NCBI GenBank assembly: GCA_934476515.1
Contig: CAKSNZ010000019.1
Coordinates: forward strand, 1-39,571
From: an uncultured Ruminococcus sp.
GTDB lineage: Bacteria; Bacillota; Clostridia; Oscillospirales; Acutalibacteraceae
Direction: 5' to 3'
Length of the DNA stretch: 39,571 nucleotides
Part shown: positions 24,268 to 32,795 of the stretch, one piece after another
How positions within the stretch are numbered: position 1 is the stretch's first letter
Layout: each line of letters opens with the position of its first letter
Made by a program: the position numbers and the translations under genes
The notes under the pieces: generated by a model
What the model was told of the DNA's origin: nothing
Databases searched by the model: none
What the model saw: the letters and a program-made list of their open reading frames with translations, nothing else

Positions 24268-25023
24268 ATGACTAAAAAAAGACTAATTCCTTTTGCAGTT
24301 GTTTTAGTAATGTTGTTCTCTATTTTCTCTGCTATTCCATCTGCTGGGGCTACATCAACAACACCGGTAAAACTGATTTATGCAACACCTAACGGAGTAG
24401 ATGGTATTGGTGCATCAGGTTACATTGAGGTTGAGAACATTGCTTATGAAAAGAATGTTACTGTTCATTACTCATATAACGGTATTGACTGGTATGACTG
24501 TTCAGCACAGTACTACAAGCCTACTCACGGTAACTATGAGGCTTGGTCATTTACAACACCGGGTATTTCAAGACCGGGTGGTGACTTACCTGTAACTGTT
24601 CAGTTTGCTATTAAGTATGAAGTAAACGGCAACACATATTGGGACAACAACAACGGTAATAACTACAAAGTATATTCCGGTTATCACGCACCATCTTTCT
24701 ATGATTTTGGTTGTGGTGGAGTTAAAAACTACTATTCTTTTATAGATTTAAGCAATAATTTTACAGGTGCAGTTCAGCTAAAAAATCTTGGCTATGAAAA
24801 AGATGTAAAGGTAGTTTACTCTACTGACAACTGGAAAACAACAAAAAACGTAAATGCTTCTTTTGAATGTACATCTAGCCCATATGTAGAAAACTCAATA
24901 GAGGTATGGTACTATTCTGTTCCTGTTAACGATAATTCACTACAGTACAGAATTGAATACACAGTAAATGGCACAACTTATGTTGACGACAACTTTGGTG
25001 CTAATTATACTGTCACAAAATAA
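24268..25023 (+). CDS. Secreted tandem CBM21-like starch-binding protein
   Basis: A 251-residue protein with a signal peptide (1-28, PSAGA) and two similar modules. Module 1 (about 35-135) runs from YIEVENIAYEKNVTVHYSYN to TYWDNNNGNNYKV. Module 2 (about 155-250) runs from GAVQLKNLGYEKDVKVVYST to YVDDNFGANYTV. The pattern of N-x-x-Y/F-E-K-x-V-x-V near the start and W-D-N-N-x-G-x-N-Y at the end is that of CBM21, a starch/glycogen-binding family. Module 2 has V instead of W before DDN. No catalytic domain, dockerin, LPXTG or lipobox is seen, so it is probably free or loosely surface-bound. The ATG at 24268 follows AAAGGAG; an upstream in-frame start at 24217 would lose the signal peptide. Confidence 0.8.
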   Translation: MTKKRLIPFAVVLVMLFSIFSAIPSAGATSTTPVKLIYATPNGVDGIGASGYIEVENIAYEKNVTVHYSYNGIDWYDCSAQYYKPTHGNYEAWSFTTPGISRPGGDLPVTVQFAIKYEVNGNTYWDNNNGNNYKVYSGYHAPSFYDFGCGGVKNYYSFIDLSNNFTGAVQLKNLGYEKDVKVVYSTDNWKTTKNVNASFECTSSPYVENSIEVWYYSVPVNDNSLQYRIEYTVNGTTYVDDNFGANYTVTK

Positions 25024-25065
25024 AGTACAAGTTTTAGTTTTTATTCATATACCTACTTCCTATGG

Positions 25066-25098
25066 AATGCTGAGGCATTATGCCTCAGCATTTCTCTT
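25066..25098. terminator. Terminator after the CBM21-like gene
   Basis: AATGCTGAGGCA-TTA-TGCCTCAGCATT is a perfect 12-bp stem followed by TCTCTTTTG on the plus strand; it also faces the end of the minus-strand gene at 25153. Confidence 0.8.
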
Positions 25099-25152
25099 TT
25101 GTGGATTTTTATTATTTTAAAATAAAATACATTTATACATATATAAAGAAAT

Positions 25153-25536
25153 TCAAGACTCTGCAACTTTTCTGATTTTATTTGCAATAAAGTTAATTGG
25201 AATACAGAGAAACCCCCACAATGTGCTATAAAGAATACAAATCTGACCTGACAGATTAAGTGGCATTCTGCTGTAATTCCACACATTCATATGGAAAACT
25301 AGGTTAACTATACAACCAACTATAAATTCTAATGCAGTTATTACAATTGCACCTAGGGCGCATTTTTCTATTAAAGAATAATTACTCATATATCCAAAAA
25401 GTTTATATAAGGTTAAGAAACACAATCCACCAAGTAGTACCATTGTCCAATGGGTGTTACCTCTCCACATTATTTCAATCATTGCATAGGTAACTCCACC
25501 TATCAGAAACACCACCATATCCCATTTTATACTCAT
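25153..25536 (-). CDS. Small membrane protein, putative ABC-transporter type IV (CmpB-like) family
   Basis: A 127-residue protein with four hydrophobic segments. The stretch IEKCALGAIVITALEFIVG, followed by VWNYSRMPLNLSGQICILYS, matches the PF06541 family (pattern WDYSxxPxNxxGQICL), which is common in Clostridia and whose function is not established. Its upstream sequence is unusual: the only Shine-Dalgarno-like bases (GGTGAT) lie within the 3' arm of the hairpin that terminates the upstream rnmV gene, so expression may be low or conditional. Confidence 0.75.
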   Translation of the reverse strand: MSIKWDMVVFLIGGVTYAMIEIMWRGNTHWTMVLLGGLCFLTLYKLFGYMSNYSLIEKCALGAIVITALEFIVGCIVNLVFHMNVWNYSRMPLNLSGQICILYSTLWGFLCIPINFIANKIRKVAES

Positions 25537-25538
25537 AA

Positions 25539-25577
25539 AAAATCACCACTTTTAGTATTAGTTAAAGTGGTGATTTT
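25539..25577 (-). terminator. Terminator of the der-rnmV operon, overlapping the next gene's leader
   Basis: AAAATCACCACTTT pairs with AAAGTGGTGATTTT around an 11-base loop, with TTTTTT on the minus strand running into the ATG at 25536. Confidence 0.8.
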
Positions 25578-25587
25578 ATTTATCATA

Positions 25588-26172
25588 TTAATTTTTCTCT
25601 AATATTTCTTTTATCTCATCTTTTGTAACAAGTACATTCAAAGCAGAAATCATTGCATTAGTTGTTAGGTATGTAGGTAGGTTAAGATACTTTAGCACCT
25701 TTTCCCTATTTGACTTTGAGTTATCTCTACCTGTTAAGCCAAGTTCAAAAAAATCATTTTTTGTAATTTCTTCTGTTTTCTTAACATTTTCCCCTTCAAT
25801 AGTGGCACTTGACCTTTTGATTGCATTTATAATTTCTTCATCGCTTATTCCCTCAACACCTAAGTAACCCTCTTTTGATGGTTTTTCTTTTCTCTTTTCC
25901 TTACCCTTTAGCTGAGGAATATAGCACTGTTTAATTGTGCTGTCCTTTACAATTCCTTTTAAAAAATTTCTAATTACAAAACCTGCTGAGTCACTGTCTG
26001 TAATTATCAATAGTCCTCTTTTATTTGCCAGTTGTCTAATTAAATTTTGCTTTTCTTTATCCTTAAAAACTCTAAAGCCGTTAGTTTCAATAATAGGTGC
26101 ATCAATAATGCCCTTTAGCTTTATTTTATCATACTTACCCTCTACAACAACAGCCTCTTTAATTCTTAGCAT
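25588..26172 (-). CDS. rnmV: Ribonuclease M5 (5S rRNA maturation)
   Basis: A 194-residue Toprim nuclease that trims 5S rRNA precursor on the ribosome. The Toprim motifs are VVVEGKYDKIKL (8-19, catalytic E11) and IITDSDSAG (57-64, D59 and D61), followed by the Ser/Lys-rich region and the small C-terminal domain ending KDEIKEILEKN. The ATG at 26172 follows AAAGGAG; a longer in-frame start at 26190 lies inside holA without a ribosome binding site. It overlaps holA by 14 bp. RnmV is usually paired with ksgA, so its place behind holA is a less common neighbourhood. Confidence 0.92.
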   Translation of the reverse strand: MLRIKEAVVVEGKYDKIKLKGIIDAPIIETNGFRVFKDKEKQNLIRQLANKRGLLIITDSDSAGFVIRNFLKGIVKDSTIKQCYIPQLKGKEKRKEKPSKEGYLGVEGISDEEIINAIKRSSATIEGENVKKTEEITKNDFFELGLTGRDNSKSNREKVLKYLNLPTYLTTNAMISALNVLVTKDEIKEILEKN

Positions 26173-27229
26173 AGCTAATCTCCTTTGCAATTAAAGAAAG
26201 TTTTGCAATTAGCTTTTCCACCAACACTCTACCGTTAGCTGATGTACTTTTTAACTTTAAGTCTGTATTAATAATTTCATCAATACTTTTCCTTATTGCC
26301 GGTGTTGAAATATACCTACCATCTCTAGCTGAGTTAGTCAGCACAAAACTTCTTTTGCCATAGTTAAATTCATTTGCTACAACAGTAATTGGTATTCCAC
26401 TTTCACCGGCTACTCTTGCTCTATACAAATCCATATATGCATTTGCAATATTTGCAACAATAACAATAGGCTCTGTCTTTTGATAAAAGAGAATATCAAG
26501 TTCTTTATATGCTCTTTGCAAATCATTTTTGATAATATAGTTTGAAATATAATAAACCTTAGTTTCTAGGTTAATATGAACTAAATCATTTATCATATCA
26601 ATGGTAATTTCTTTACCGTCAGCATAGGCACACAGTTTATCAATTTCATTTTGTAAAGCAGTTAAATCTGTACCAACATAGTCAACAATTTTACCTGCAT
26701 TAGCTAGGGTTAATGGGCAACCTCTCTTGGATGCTGCTCTGACTAACTCTTTTGATGTAGCATGAGAATCATACTTAGGATACTCAACTACCACACCGTT
26801 TTTATCAACCAATTTAACAATGGACTTAAACTGAGCTTTCCTTGTATCTCTTCTACCTTCCATACCACCTGTAGAAAGTGTAGGAAAAGTAAAAACCAGT
26901 TTTGTTGACGGTGAAAGGTTCTTGATAATAGTCTTTAGCTTTTCCATATCCGACTTAATAAGTGAGTCTATATTAAAGTCAGTAACCACAACACAGTTGT
27001 ATTCACTCATAAATGGCATAACATCACAGGCTACTGCAATATCATTTAGCTCACTATTATTGTCAAAATTATGAAAGTTAAATTCAGGTGGTTCTTCTCC
27101 CATAATTGCTTTTACAAGTTGTTTTGTATATGTCTTTACTAAAAACTTTTCTTCTCCATAGATTAAATAAACATTGCTAAATTCTTTTTTCTTAACTTGT
27201 CGTTTAAATTCCGATTCATTTAGTATCAT
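26159..27229 (-). CDS. holA: DNA polymerase III delta subunit
   Basis: A 356-residue clamp-loader subunit. The N-terminal FSNVYLIYGEEKFLVKTYTK, the VVVTDFNIDSL segment and the C-terminal collar-type helical region (KLCAYADGKEITIDMINDLV) fit HolA, which opens the sliding clamp. Length is near the family norm (about 340). It starts immediately after the comEC stop (TAA then ATG with GAGGTGTGGT upstream), the usual comEC-holA arrangement of Firmicutes. Confidence 0.93.
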   Translation of the reverse strand: MILNESEFKRQVKKKEFSNVYLIYGEEKFLVKTYTKQLVKAIMGEEPPEFNFHNFDNNSELNDIAVACDVMPFMSEYNCVVVTDFNIDSLIKSDMEKLKTIIKNLSPSTKLVFTFPTLSTGGMEGRRDTRKAQFKSIVKLVDKNGVVVEYPKYDSHATSKELVRAASKRGCPLTLANAGKIVDYVGTDLTALQNEIDKLCAYADGKEITIDMINDLVHINLETKVYYISNYIIKNDLQRAYKELDILFYQKTEPIVIVANIANAYMDLYRARVAGESGIPITVVANEFNYGKRSFVLTNSARDGRYISTPAIRKSIDEIINTDLKLKSTSANGRVLVEKLIAKLSLIAKEISYAKN

Positions 27230-29377
27230 TTACCACACCTCTATATTTGAAGAAAAGTCACCGTTATATGTAGTATAAAGTTCATTTGACTTTATTTCTG
27301 TACTTTCCATTGATTTTCTATAATTATCCTCTGTACAACATAGTACAAGAAGGTTTGTATTTATTAAACTGCTATTAGCTATGTATGATTTATCTGTAAC
27401 CGTAATATTAGGGTTACGATATTGTTTGTCTAAGTCCTTACAATCTCCATATGATGGCATTATCAAAATTGACTTATCATTAACTTTAGCATAAATAAAA
27501 ACATTATTTTTCCTTACAATATAAGTTATCTTAATATCCCCTAAATCTACAGTTGTATCTTTCTTAAATTTTGAAATATTATCATAGCCATCTGTATCTA
27601 TATCCACTTTATCATATAGTAAAACTTTGTCTAAGTCAAATTCATTTAATATATCCTCACTAAAAAGTGACCTTCTACTATATTTATCGGTAATGCTGTA
27701 AAAATCATAACTATTGCTACTATCCCCTAAACTTGTAACAGGGTCATAGGTAATAGCACCACCACTACTGAGAATTGCTGATTTTCCTTTGTAGTGAACA
27801 CTTAAGGTAACACCATCACCGGTATCATATACATTAAGTTTAGGTGTTAAATAACTTACAATATAACTTGAAACTGAACCAACTACAAGAACTATAACCA
27901 TCATAAATATTGCAATAGGTACATTCTTTTTATAATTCTTTAAAAGAACTACAATACAAATCATCATAAGACACATAACAAGAAATACATATACAAACAT
28001 TCTATTTGTACTAATATAACTGAAAGGTAATTTTGATGTAAATGTTGCTACTAAACTAATATATGATGCTAACTTATCAGCAAAAAACAACAATGGTGAA
28101 TACAATACTGCAACACCTGTTAAGCCTAAAATTCCACCTAAAATAACTACAATTAACAACAATTCAAAAATAGGTGATATTAATAAATTGGATAGTATCT
28201 GCACTATAGAAATTCTTTTAAAGAATAATATTAATATTGGTGTAGAAAAAGCACAGGCAGACAATGTTAGTGAAATTAAATCCAAAACATAAATTATAAT
28301 TCTATTAGAGAATTTTATTTTACTAACTAGATAATTTTTAATAGGCTTTGACAATAGAATAATTCCCATTGTTGAACCGAAAGAAAGTAAAAGTCCTACA
28401 TCTCCTGCTGAATAAGGATTAAAAAGCAAAATTACAAGGGCAGAAATGCCAAGGCTATTTAAGGAATCTGACTGCCTACTAATCATTATCCCAAGTAACA
28501 TTATAATAACCATTATGCTACTTCTCAACACAGAAAAGGAAAGTCCCGTAAGTATCATATAAAACAAAACTAAAAGTATTGTAAGTGGACAGTAGATAAA
28601 CTTTTTCTTAAATAGCTTTCTGAATATGAATAGAAATATCATAGATACAACACTCATATGCATACCGGATACCACTAACAAATGTGACATACCGGCCTTT
28701 TTAAAGTGATTTTTCACATTGTCTGTAAGGTAATTTCTTTCACCAAAACCTATTGCACTACATATTCCACTATTGTCACTATCCATATAACTATCTATAA
28801 CAGTTACTAACTTTTCTCTTAATTTATATGGATAATATTTTACAGAATGGGAAGTTGCTTTTGTCACTTTACAATTCTTATTGTCAGTTACTTTTATCCT
28901 TAAATAATAACCTTTAGTTTTGTAATAGTCAGTTGAATTAACATTTAATGTACCAACAAAATTAACTGTATCGTCCAAATCAGCTTTTAAATCAAATTTA
29001 GAAATTAAAACCACTTTGGCTGAATTTTCTTCATTATCAATAGTTGTAGTTTTTACTAGGTAATAATACTGACCATAGTTTTCATAAGGTGACTCAATTA
29101 CAGTGGCAGTAGCTTTTACTTCTTTTGCAGAATTATTATATACAATGGGTTTGTAATAGAAATTCGTAAAAACAGCAAAAAACAACGCTGAAAATATTAC
29201 AGAAAATAAAAACAACTTTATATAGTAATTCTTCCTATATTTCTTAATAACAAAAGAAAGTATAAAAAATACAAATGCAATAGCAGAAAGAATTAGTGAA
29301 AACTTTACACCAACAAAATAAGCGAATGAAAGCACTACTAAAGAAGTTATTCCAAGTAATGCACCCATTCGCTTCAT
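27230..29377 (-). CDS. comEC: ComEC/Rec2-like DNA uptake channel with degenerate C-terminal domain
   Basis: A 715-residue polytopic protein. Order: two or three N-terminal helices, an OB-like DUF4131 region (about 80-170), and the ComEC competence core with GFGERNYLTDNVKNHFKKAG, SHLLVVSGMHMS (231-242) and many helices to about 510. After that comes a C-terminal domain starting LNVYDTGDGVTLSVHYKGK. In canonical ComEC that region is a metallo-beta-lactamase-like domain with DVGQGDxxLI and HxDxDHxGG; here neither the histidine cluster nor DVGQGD is intact. DNA passage could remain, with nuclease or processing function lost or supplied elsewhere. GAGGTAAAACT precedes ATG 29377. Confidence 0.88.
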   Translation of the reverse strand: MKRMGALLGITSLVVLSFAYFVGVKFSLILSAIAFVFFILSFVIKKYRKNYYIKLFLFSVIFSALFFAVFTNFYYKPIVYNNSAKEVKATATVIESPYENYGQYYYLVKTTTIDNEENSAKVVLISKFDLKADLDDTVNFVGTLNVNSTDYYKTKGYYLRIKVTDNKNCKVTKATSHSVKYYPYKLREKLVTVIDSYMDSDNSGICSAIGFGERNYLTDNVKNHFKKAGMSHLLVVSGMHMSVVSMIFLFIFRKLFKKKFIYCPLTILLVLFYMILTGLSFSVLRSSIMVIIMLLGIMISRQSDSLNSLGISALVILLFNPYSAGDVGLLLSFGSTMGIILLSKPIKNYLVSKIKFSNRIIIYVLDLISLTLSACAFSTPILILFFKRISIVQILSNLLISPIFELLLIVVILGGILGLTGVAVLYSPLLFFADKLASYISLVATFTSKLPFSYISTNRMFVYVFLVMCLMMICIVVLLKNYKKNVPIAIFMMVIVLVVGSVSSYIVSYLTPKLNVYDTGDGVTLSVHYKGKSAILSSGGAITYDPVTSLGDSSNSYDFYSITDKYSRRSLFSEDILNEFDLDKVLLYDKVDIDTDGYDNISKFKKDTTVDLGDIKITYIVRKNNVFIYAKVNDKSILIMPSYGDCKDLDKQYRNPNITVTDKSYIANSSLINTNLLVLCCTEDNYRKSMESTEIKSNELYTTYNGDFSSNIEVW

Positions 29378-29391
29378 AGTTTTACCTCATA

Positions 29392-29925
29392 TTATGTAAA
29401 TAGTGGTAGTTTCTCTAGGAATACAATGTCATCTCTTTCAGCAGCATCACCCTCAGCAAGAACTGATGCACAACAAGCAGTATGACCACCGGCTGACTTA
29501 CAAAGAGCCTTTAGTGCTTCTAGGCTTTCGCCTGTACTGATAACATCATCAACAATAAGAACATTTTTGTCCTTAAGTAATTTTGCCTTTGCACCGTCAA
29601 GATATAGCTTTTGTACTTTTTGTGTTGTGATAGACTTTACATTAACAGACACAATATCGTTCATATAAAGTTTAACTGACTTTCTTGCAACAACATAAGG
29701 CTTGTTACTTTGTCTTGATATTTCATAAGCTAAAGGAATACCCTTTGCCTCAGCAGTCAAGATAACATCAAAGTCACTGACTTTCTTTAGTAGTCCTGTA
29801 GCTGACTTAACAGTAATTTCTGTATCACCAAACATAATAAATGCTGCGATAGTTAGGTTGTCATCAACTTTACATAGTGGAAGTTCTCTCTCACAACCGG
29901 CAATAGTCATTTTATATGATTTCAT
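29392..29925 (-). CDS. Apt-like purine phosphoribosyltransferase
   Basis: A 177-residue type I phosphoribosyltransferase. The PRPP-binding loop VLIVDDVISTGESLEAL is at about 124-140, with the DFDVILTAEAKGIPLAYEIS segment before it, as in adenine and xanthine phosphoribosyltransferases. It would salvage a purine base to its nucleotide; the base cannot be settled by eye, and NCBI-type names for such proteins are often just phosphoribosyltransferase. It lies 14 bp upstream of comEC and 10 bp after the HIT gene, in the der operon. Start follows AAGGAGTAAATT. Confidence 0.82.
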   Translation of the reverse strand: MKSYKMTIAGCERELPLCKVDDNLTIAAFIMFGDTEITVKSATGLLKKVSDFDVILTAEAKGIPLAYEISRQSNKPYVVARKSVKLYMNDIVSVNVKSITTQKVQKLYLDGAKAKLLKDKNVLIVDDVISTGESLEALKALCKSAGGHTACCASVLAEGDAAERDDIVFLEKLPLFT

Positions 29926-29935
29926 AATTTACTCC

Positions 29936-30277
29936 TTATGCCATTTCTGTGTTAAGTTTCTTACCACCAAGTAGATGGAAATGTAGGTGAAAAACTGTCT
30001 GACCTGCTTCTTCTTTGCAGTTAGTTACTACTCTGTAGCCATTTTCAAGTCCAAGTTCCTTTGCAACCTTAGGAATAACTTCAAAAATGTGAGCAACTAC
30101 TGAAGAATTTTCACTAGTAATTTCATCAGCACAACAGATATGTTCCTTTGGAATAAATAAAACATGAACCGGAGCCATAGGGTTTAGGTCCTTGAAACAA
30201 AGAATCTGGTCGTCTTCATAAACCTTTGTTGATGGAATTTCACCTGAGGCAATTTTACAAAAAATACAATCACTCAT
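29936..30277 (-). CDS. HIT-family nucleotide-binding hydrolase (HinT-like)
   Basis: A 113-residue HinT-type protein. The histidine triad HLHFHLLGG has H97, H99 and H101; the N-terminal CIFCKIASGEIPS with two cysteines is typical of the branch. Such enzymes hydrolyse nucleoside phosphoramidates and acyl-adenylates such as aminoacyl-AMP. Spacing to its operon neighbours is 10 and 12 bp. Start follows AAGGAGTATTTGTT. Confidence 0.93.
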   Translation of the reverse strand: MSDCIFCKIASGEIPSTKVYEDDQILCFKDLNPMAPVHVLFIPKEHICCADEITSENSSVVAHIFEVIPKVAKELGLENGYRVVTNCKEEAGQTVFHLHFHLLGGKKLNTEMA

Positions 30278-30289
30278 AACAAATACTCC

Positions 30290-31036
30290 TTACTTTTTTG
30301 CTTTTATTTTTTTCTCTTCCCCACGAATCAGTCTGCCGATATTCTCGTGGTGCTTGATTATAACAACAACACCTGTTAGCAACGCAATGGCAGAAACTAT
30401 AAATACATAGGTTAGAGATAGAATTTGTGTAGTCTGGTTTCTATATTCAAAGAAATATGTAACTAAGAAAGTAATTGGTCCGTAAAGTCCTGCACAAATC
30501 AGTGAACCTAGGGAAATAATCTTGCTACATAGGAAGATTATTAGGAAGATACCTAGGATAATTAGGAATGTTCTCCAATCCAATACAAAAATCATACCGA
30601 TTGCAGCAACAACACCCTTACCACCTTTAAAGTGAAAATAAATTGGGAACATATGACCAAGGATACAACAGAAACCTGCAACATAGTTACATATTGAAGT
30701 ACCTTCTACAAGTAAGTTTTGGTTAGTAGCCAAGAACACCTGTGCATCATTACTGTGGAAAACAGATGTAAATACTGCAACACCTACCCACATAAACACA
30801 TTGGATAAAAGTACTGCCACAACTGCCTTTAAGAAGTCACACACAATGGTGATGATAGCCGGAACTTTACCAACACAACGAAGTACATTGGTAAAACCGG
30901 CATTGCCACTACCCATTTCTTTAATATTGCCACCTTTTGTTACAATCTTAGTAACAATGATGGCTGTGTTAATTGAACCAAGCAAATAAGCTAATATTGC
31001 CGGAATAATGCAAGATAAAGCAATTATCAAATACAT
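30290..31036 (-). CDS. plsY: Acyl-phosphate:glycerol-3-phosphate acyltransferase PlsY
   Basis: A 248-residue membrane enzyme that acylates glycerol-3-phosphate in the first step of phospholipid synthesis. The family motifs are MGSGNAGFTNVLR (near 41-53), HFKGGKGVVAAIG (about 133-145) and the final hydrophobic helices ending in ENIGRLIRGEEKK. It is about 40 residues longer than typical PlsY (near 200), mainly through an extra loop (FTSVFHSNDAQVFLATNQN). It overlaps the der stop by one base (TAATG), the standard der-plsY pairing. Confidence 0.93.
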   Translation of the reverse strand: MYLIIALSCIIPAILAYLLGSINTAIIVTKIVTKGGNIKEMGSGNAGFTNVLRCVGKVPAIITIVCDFLKAVVAVLLSNVFMWVGVAVFTSVFHSNDAQVFLATNQNLLVEGTSICNYVAGFCCILGHMFPIYFHFKGGKGVVAAIGMIFVLDWRTFLIILGIFLIIFLCSKIISLGSLICAGLYGPITFLVTYFFEYRNQTTQILSLTYVFIVSAIALLTGVVVIIKHHENIGRLIRGEEKKIKAKK

Positions 31037-32361
31037 TAGTACTTTTCTCCTCTCTCTCTAACAATAATACGGATTGGAGTACCCTCTAGTCCAAATGACT
31101 CACGAATACGATTTTCCAAATATCTTTGATATGAGAAGTGGAAAAGCTCCTTATTATTACAGAAGAATACAAATGTAGGAGGCTTAGTCGATGCCTGAGT
31201 ACAATAATAAATTTTAAGTCTTTTACCCTTATCTGTAGGTGGCTGAACTCTTGTAGTTGCAACATTTAATAAATCATTTAGCATACCTGTACGAATACGC
31301 ATTGCGTTATTGTTTGCAACAGTTGTGATAAGTTCAAATAGGTTGTTAACTCTCTGACCTGTTTTTGCAGAAATGAAAATATATGGTGTATAGCTCATAA
31401 ATGCAAATTCTCTGTCAAGAGTCTTTCTAAAGTCACCCATTGTGTGAGTATCTTTATCAATAGCATCCCACTTATTAACTGCAATAATGCAACCTTTACC
31501 GGCTTCAAGTGCCATACCGGCAACCTTACTGTCCTGTTCAGTATAGCCAACTTCAGCATCAATCATAATTACACAAACATCACATCTGTCAATAGCCATT
31601 CTGGCTCTGATAATACTGTACTTTTCAATGTTGTCATAAACTCTGGCTTTTCTACGCATACCGGCTGTATCAATAAAATTGAATTTACCATATTCGTTTT
31701 CAACAATAGTATCAATCGAATCTCTTGTTGTACCGGCAATATCGGAAACAATACAACGGTTCTCACCTGTAATATAGTTAATAAGTGATGACTTACCAAC
31801 ATTAGGTTTACCGATAACTGCAACAGAAATTACATCTTCATCAAGTTCATCTTCATCTTCAGGTGGTAAAAATTTACAAACTTCTTCAAGCAAGTCACCT
31901 GTACCTGTACCATGAACAGAAGAAACCTGAATTGGCTCACCTAAACCTAGGTTATAAAATTCATAAAACTGTGCCGGTGGTTCACCGATTTGGTCACATT
32001 TATTTACACAAAGCACAACCGGCTTACCACTCTTTTGTAGCATTTGAGCAACTTCTTCATCAGTTGCAACAACACCGTCACGAACATCAGTTACAAGAAC
32101 AGTAACATCAGCAGTATCAATAGCAAGTTCTGCTTGTCGTCTCATTTGTTTTAGGATAACATCATCGGAATATGGTTCAATACCACCTGTATCAATAATA
32201 CGGATTTTGCGATTATTCCACTCACATTCACCATAAATTCTATCACGAGTAACACCGGGAGTATCATCTACAATAGAAAGACGCTCACCTATAAGTTTAT
32301 TAAACAATGTTGATTTACCAACATTCGGTCTGCCTACAATAGCTACGATTGGTGTGGACAT
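31036..32361 (-). CDS. der: Ribosome-assembly GTPase Der (EngA)
   Basis: A 441-residue protein with two GTPase domains in tandem: G1 motifs GRPNVGKST (10-18) and GKPNVGKSS (about 185), each with a DTGG or DTAG G3 and an NKCD or NKWD G4, plus a C-terminal KH-like domain (KRLKIYYCTQASTKPPTFVF). Der is required for 50S assembly. It is the first gene of the seven-gene operon ending with rnmV; the ATG follows AGGAGGGGTTTT. Confidence 0.97.
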   Translation of the reverse strand: MSTPIVAIVGRPNVGKSTLFNKLIGERLSIVDDTPGVTRDRIYGECEWNNRKIRIIDTGGIEPYSDDVILKQMRRQAELAIDTADVTVLVTDVRDGVVATDEEVAQMLQKSGKPVVLCVNKCDQIGEPPAQFYEFYNLGLGEPIQVSSVHGTGTGDLLEEVCKFLPPEDEDELDEDVISVAVIGKPNVGKSSLINYITGENRCIVSDIAGTTRDSIDTIVENEYGKFNFIDTAGMRRKARVYDNIEKYSIIRARMAIDRCDVCVIMIDAEVGYTEQDSKVAGMALEAGKGCIIAVNKWDAIDKDTHTMGDFRKTLDREFAFMSYTPYIFISAKTGQRVNNLFELITTVANNNAMRIRTGMLNDLLNVATTRVQPPTDKGKRLKIYYCTQASTKPPTFVFFCNNKELFHFSYQRYLENRIRESFGLEGTPIRIIVRERGEKY

Positions 32362-32546
32362 AAAACCCCTCCTATCTATAAATCAAAATTTTTAATTTTT
32401 CAATTCTTTTAACTTTTTAGCAATAAAATAATTTATCTCAAATACTAAACACAATAATCCATTATATTTTAAGCTAAACATACTCTTATTATACCCTATT
32501 TTACGGCAAAATAAAAGATAATATAAGAAATATTTGACATAAAAAA

Positions 32547-32575
32547 AGACGGATATAAAATCCGTCTGTTTTTTA
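32547..32575 (-). terminator. Terminator of yceD-rpmF
   Basis: AGACGGAT-ATAAA-ATCCGTCT with A/T runs on both sides, directly after rpmF on the minus strand. Confidence 0.9.
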
Positions 32576-32585
32576 TAAATTAAAA

Positions 32586-32771
32586 TTATTCAGCTTCTAC
32601 TGCAATAACCTGTCTGCCATTGTACTGACCACAGTTCTTGCAAACCTTATGTGGAGCTTTGTATTCGCCACATGTTGGACAAACTGCAAGTGCAGGAGTG
32701 TTTAACTTCCAAACATTGGATCTTCTCTTCATTTTTCTTGCGTGTGAATGTTTTCTCTTTGGTACTGCCAT
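32586..32771 (-). CDS. rpmF: 50S ribosomal protein L32, zinc-ribbon form
   Basis: A 61-residue L32. It starts MAVPKRKHSHARKMKRRSN and has four zinc-type cysteines (C31, C34, C44, C47 in CPTCGEYKAPHKVCKNCG), so this is the Zn-containing form. It follows yceD by 24 bp. The usual downstream plsX-acpP group is absent; the transcript stops at the hairpin at 32547. Confidence 0.97.
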   Translation of the reverse strand: MAVPKRKHSHARKMKRRSNVWKLNTPALAVCPTCGEYKAPHKVCKNCGQYNGRQVIAVEAE

Positions 32772-32795
32772 TTTTATTTCCTCCTGTAATATATG

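Noticed and set aside
25053..25286. A 77-codon minus-strand frame crossing the terminator at 25066
   Set aside because: It overlaps the well-supported PF06541-like gene in another frame and runs through a terminator hairpin; it has no family signal.
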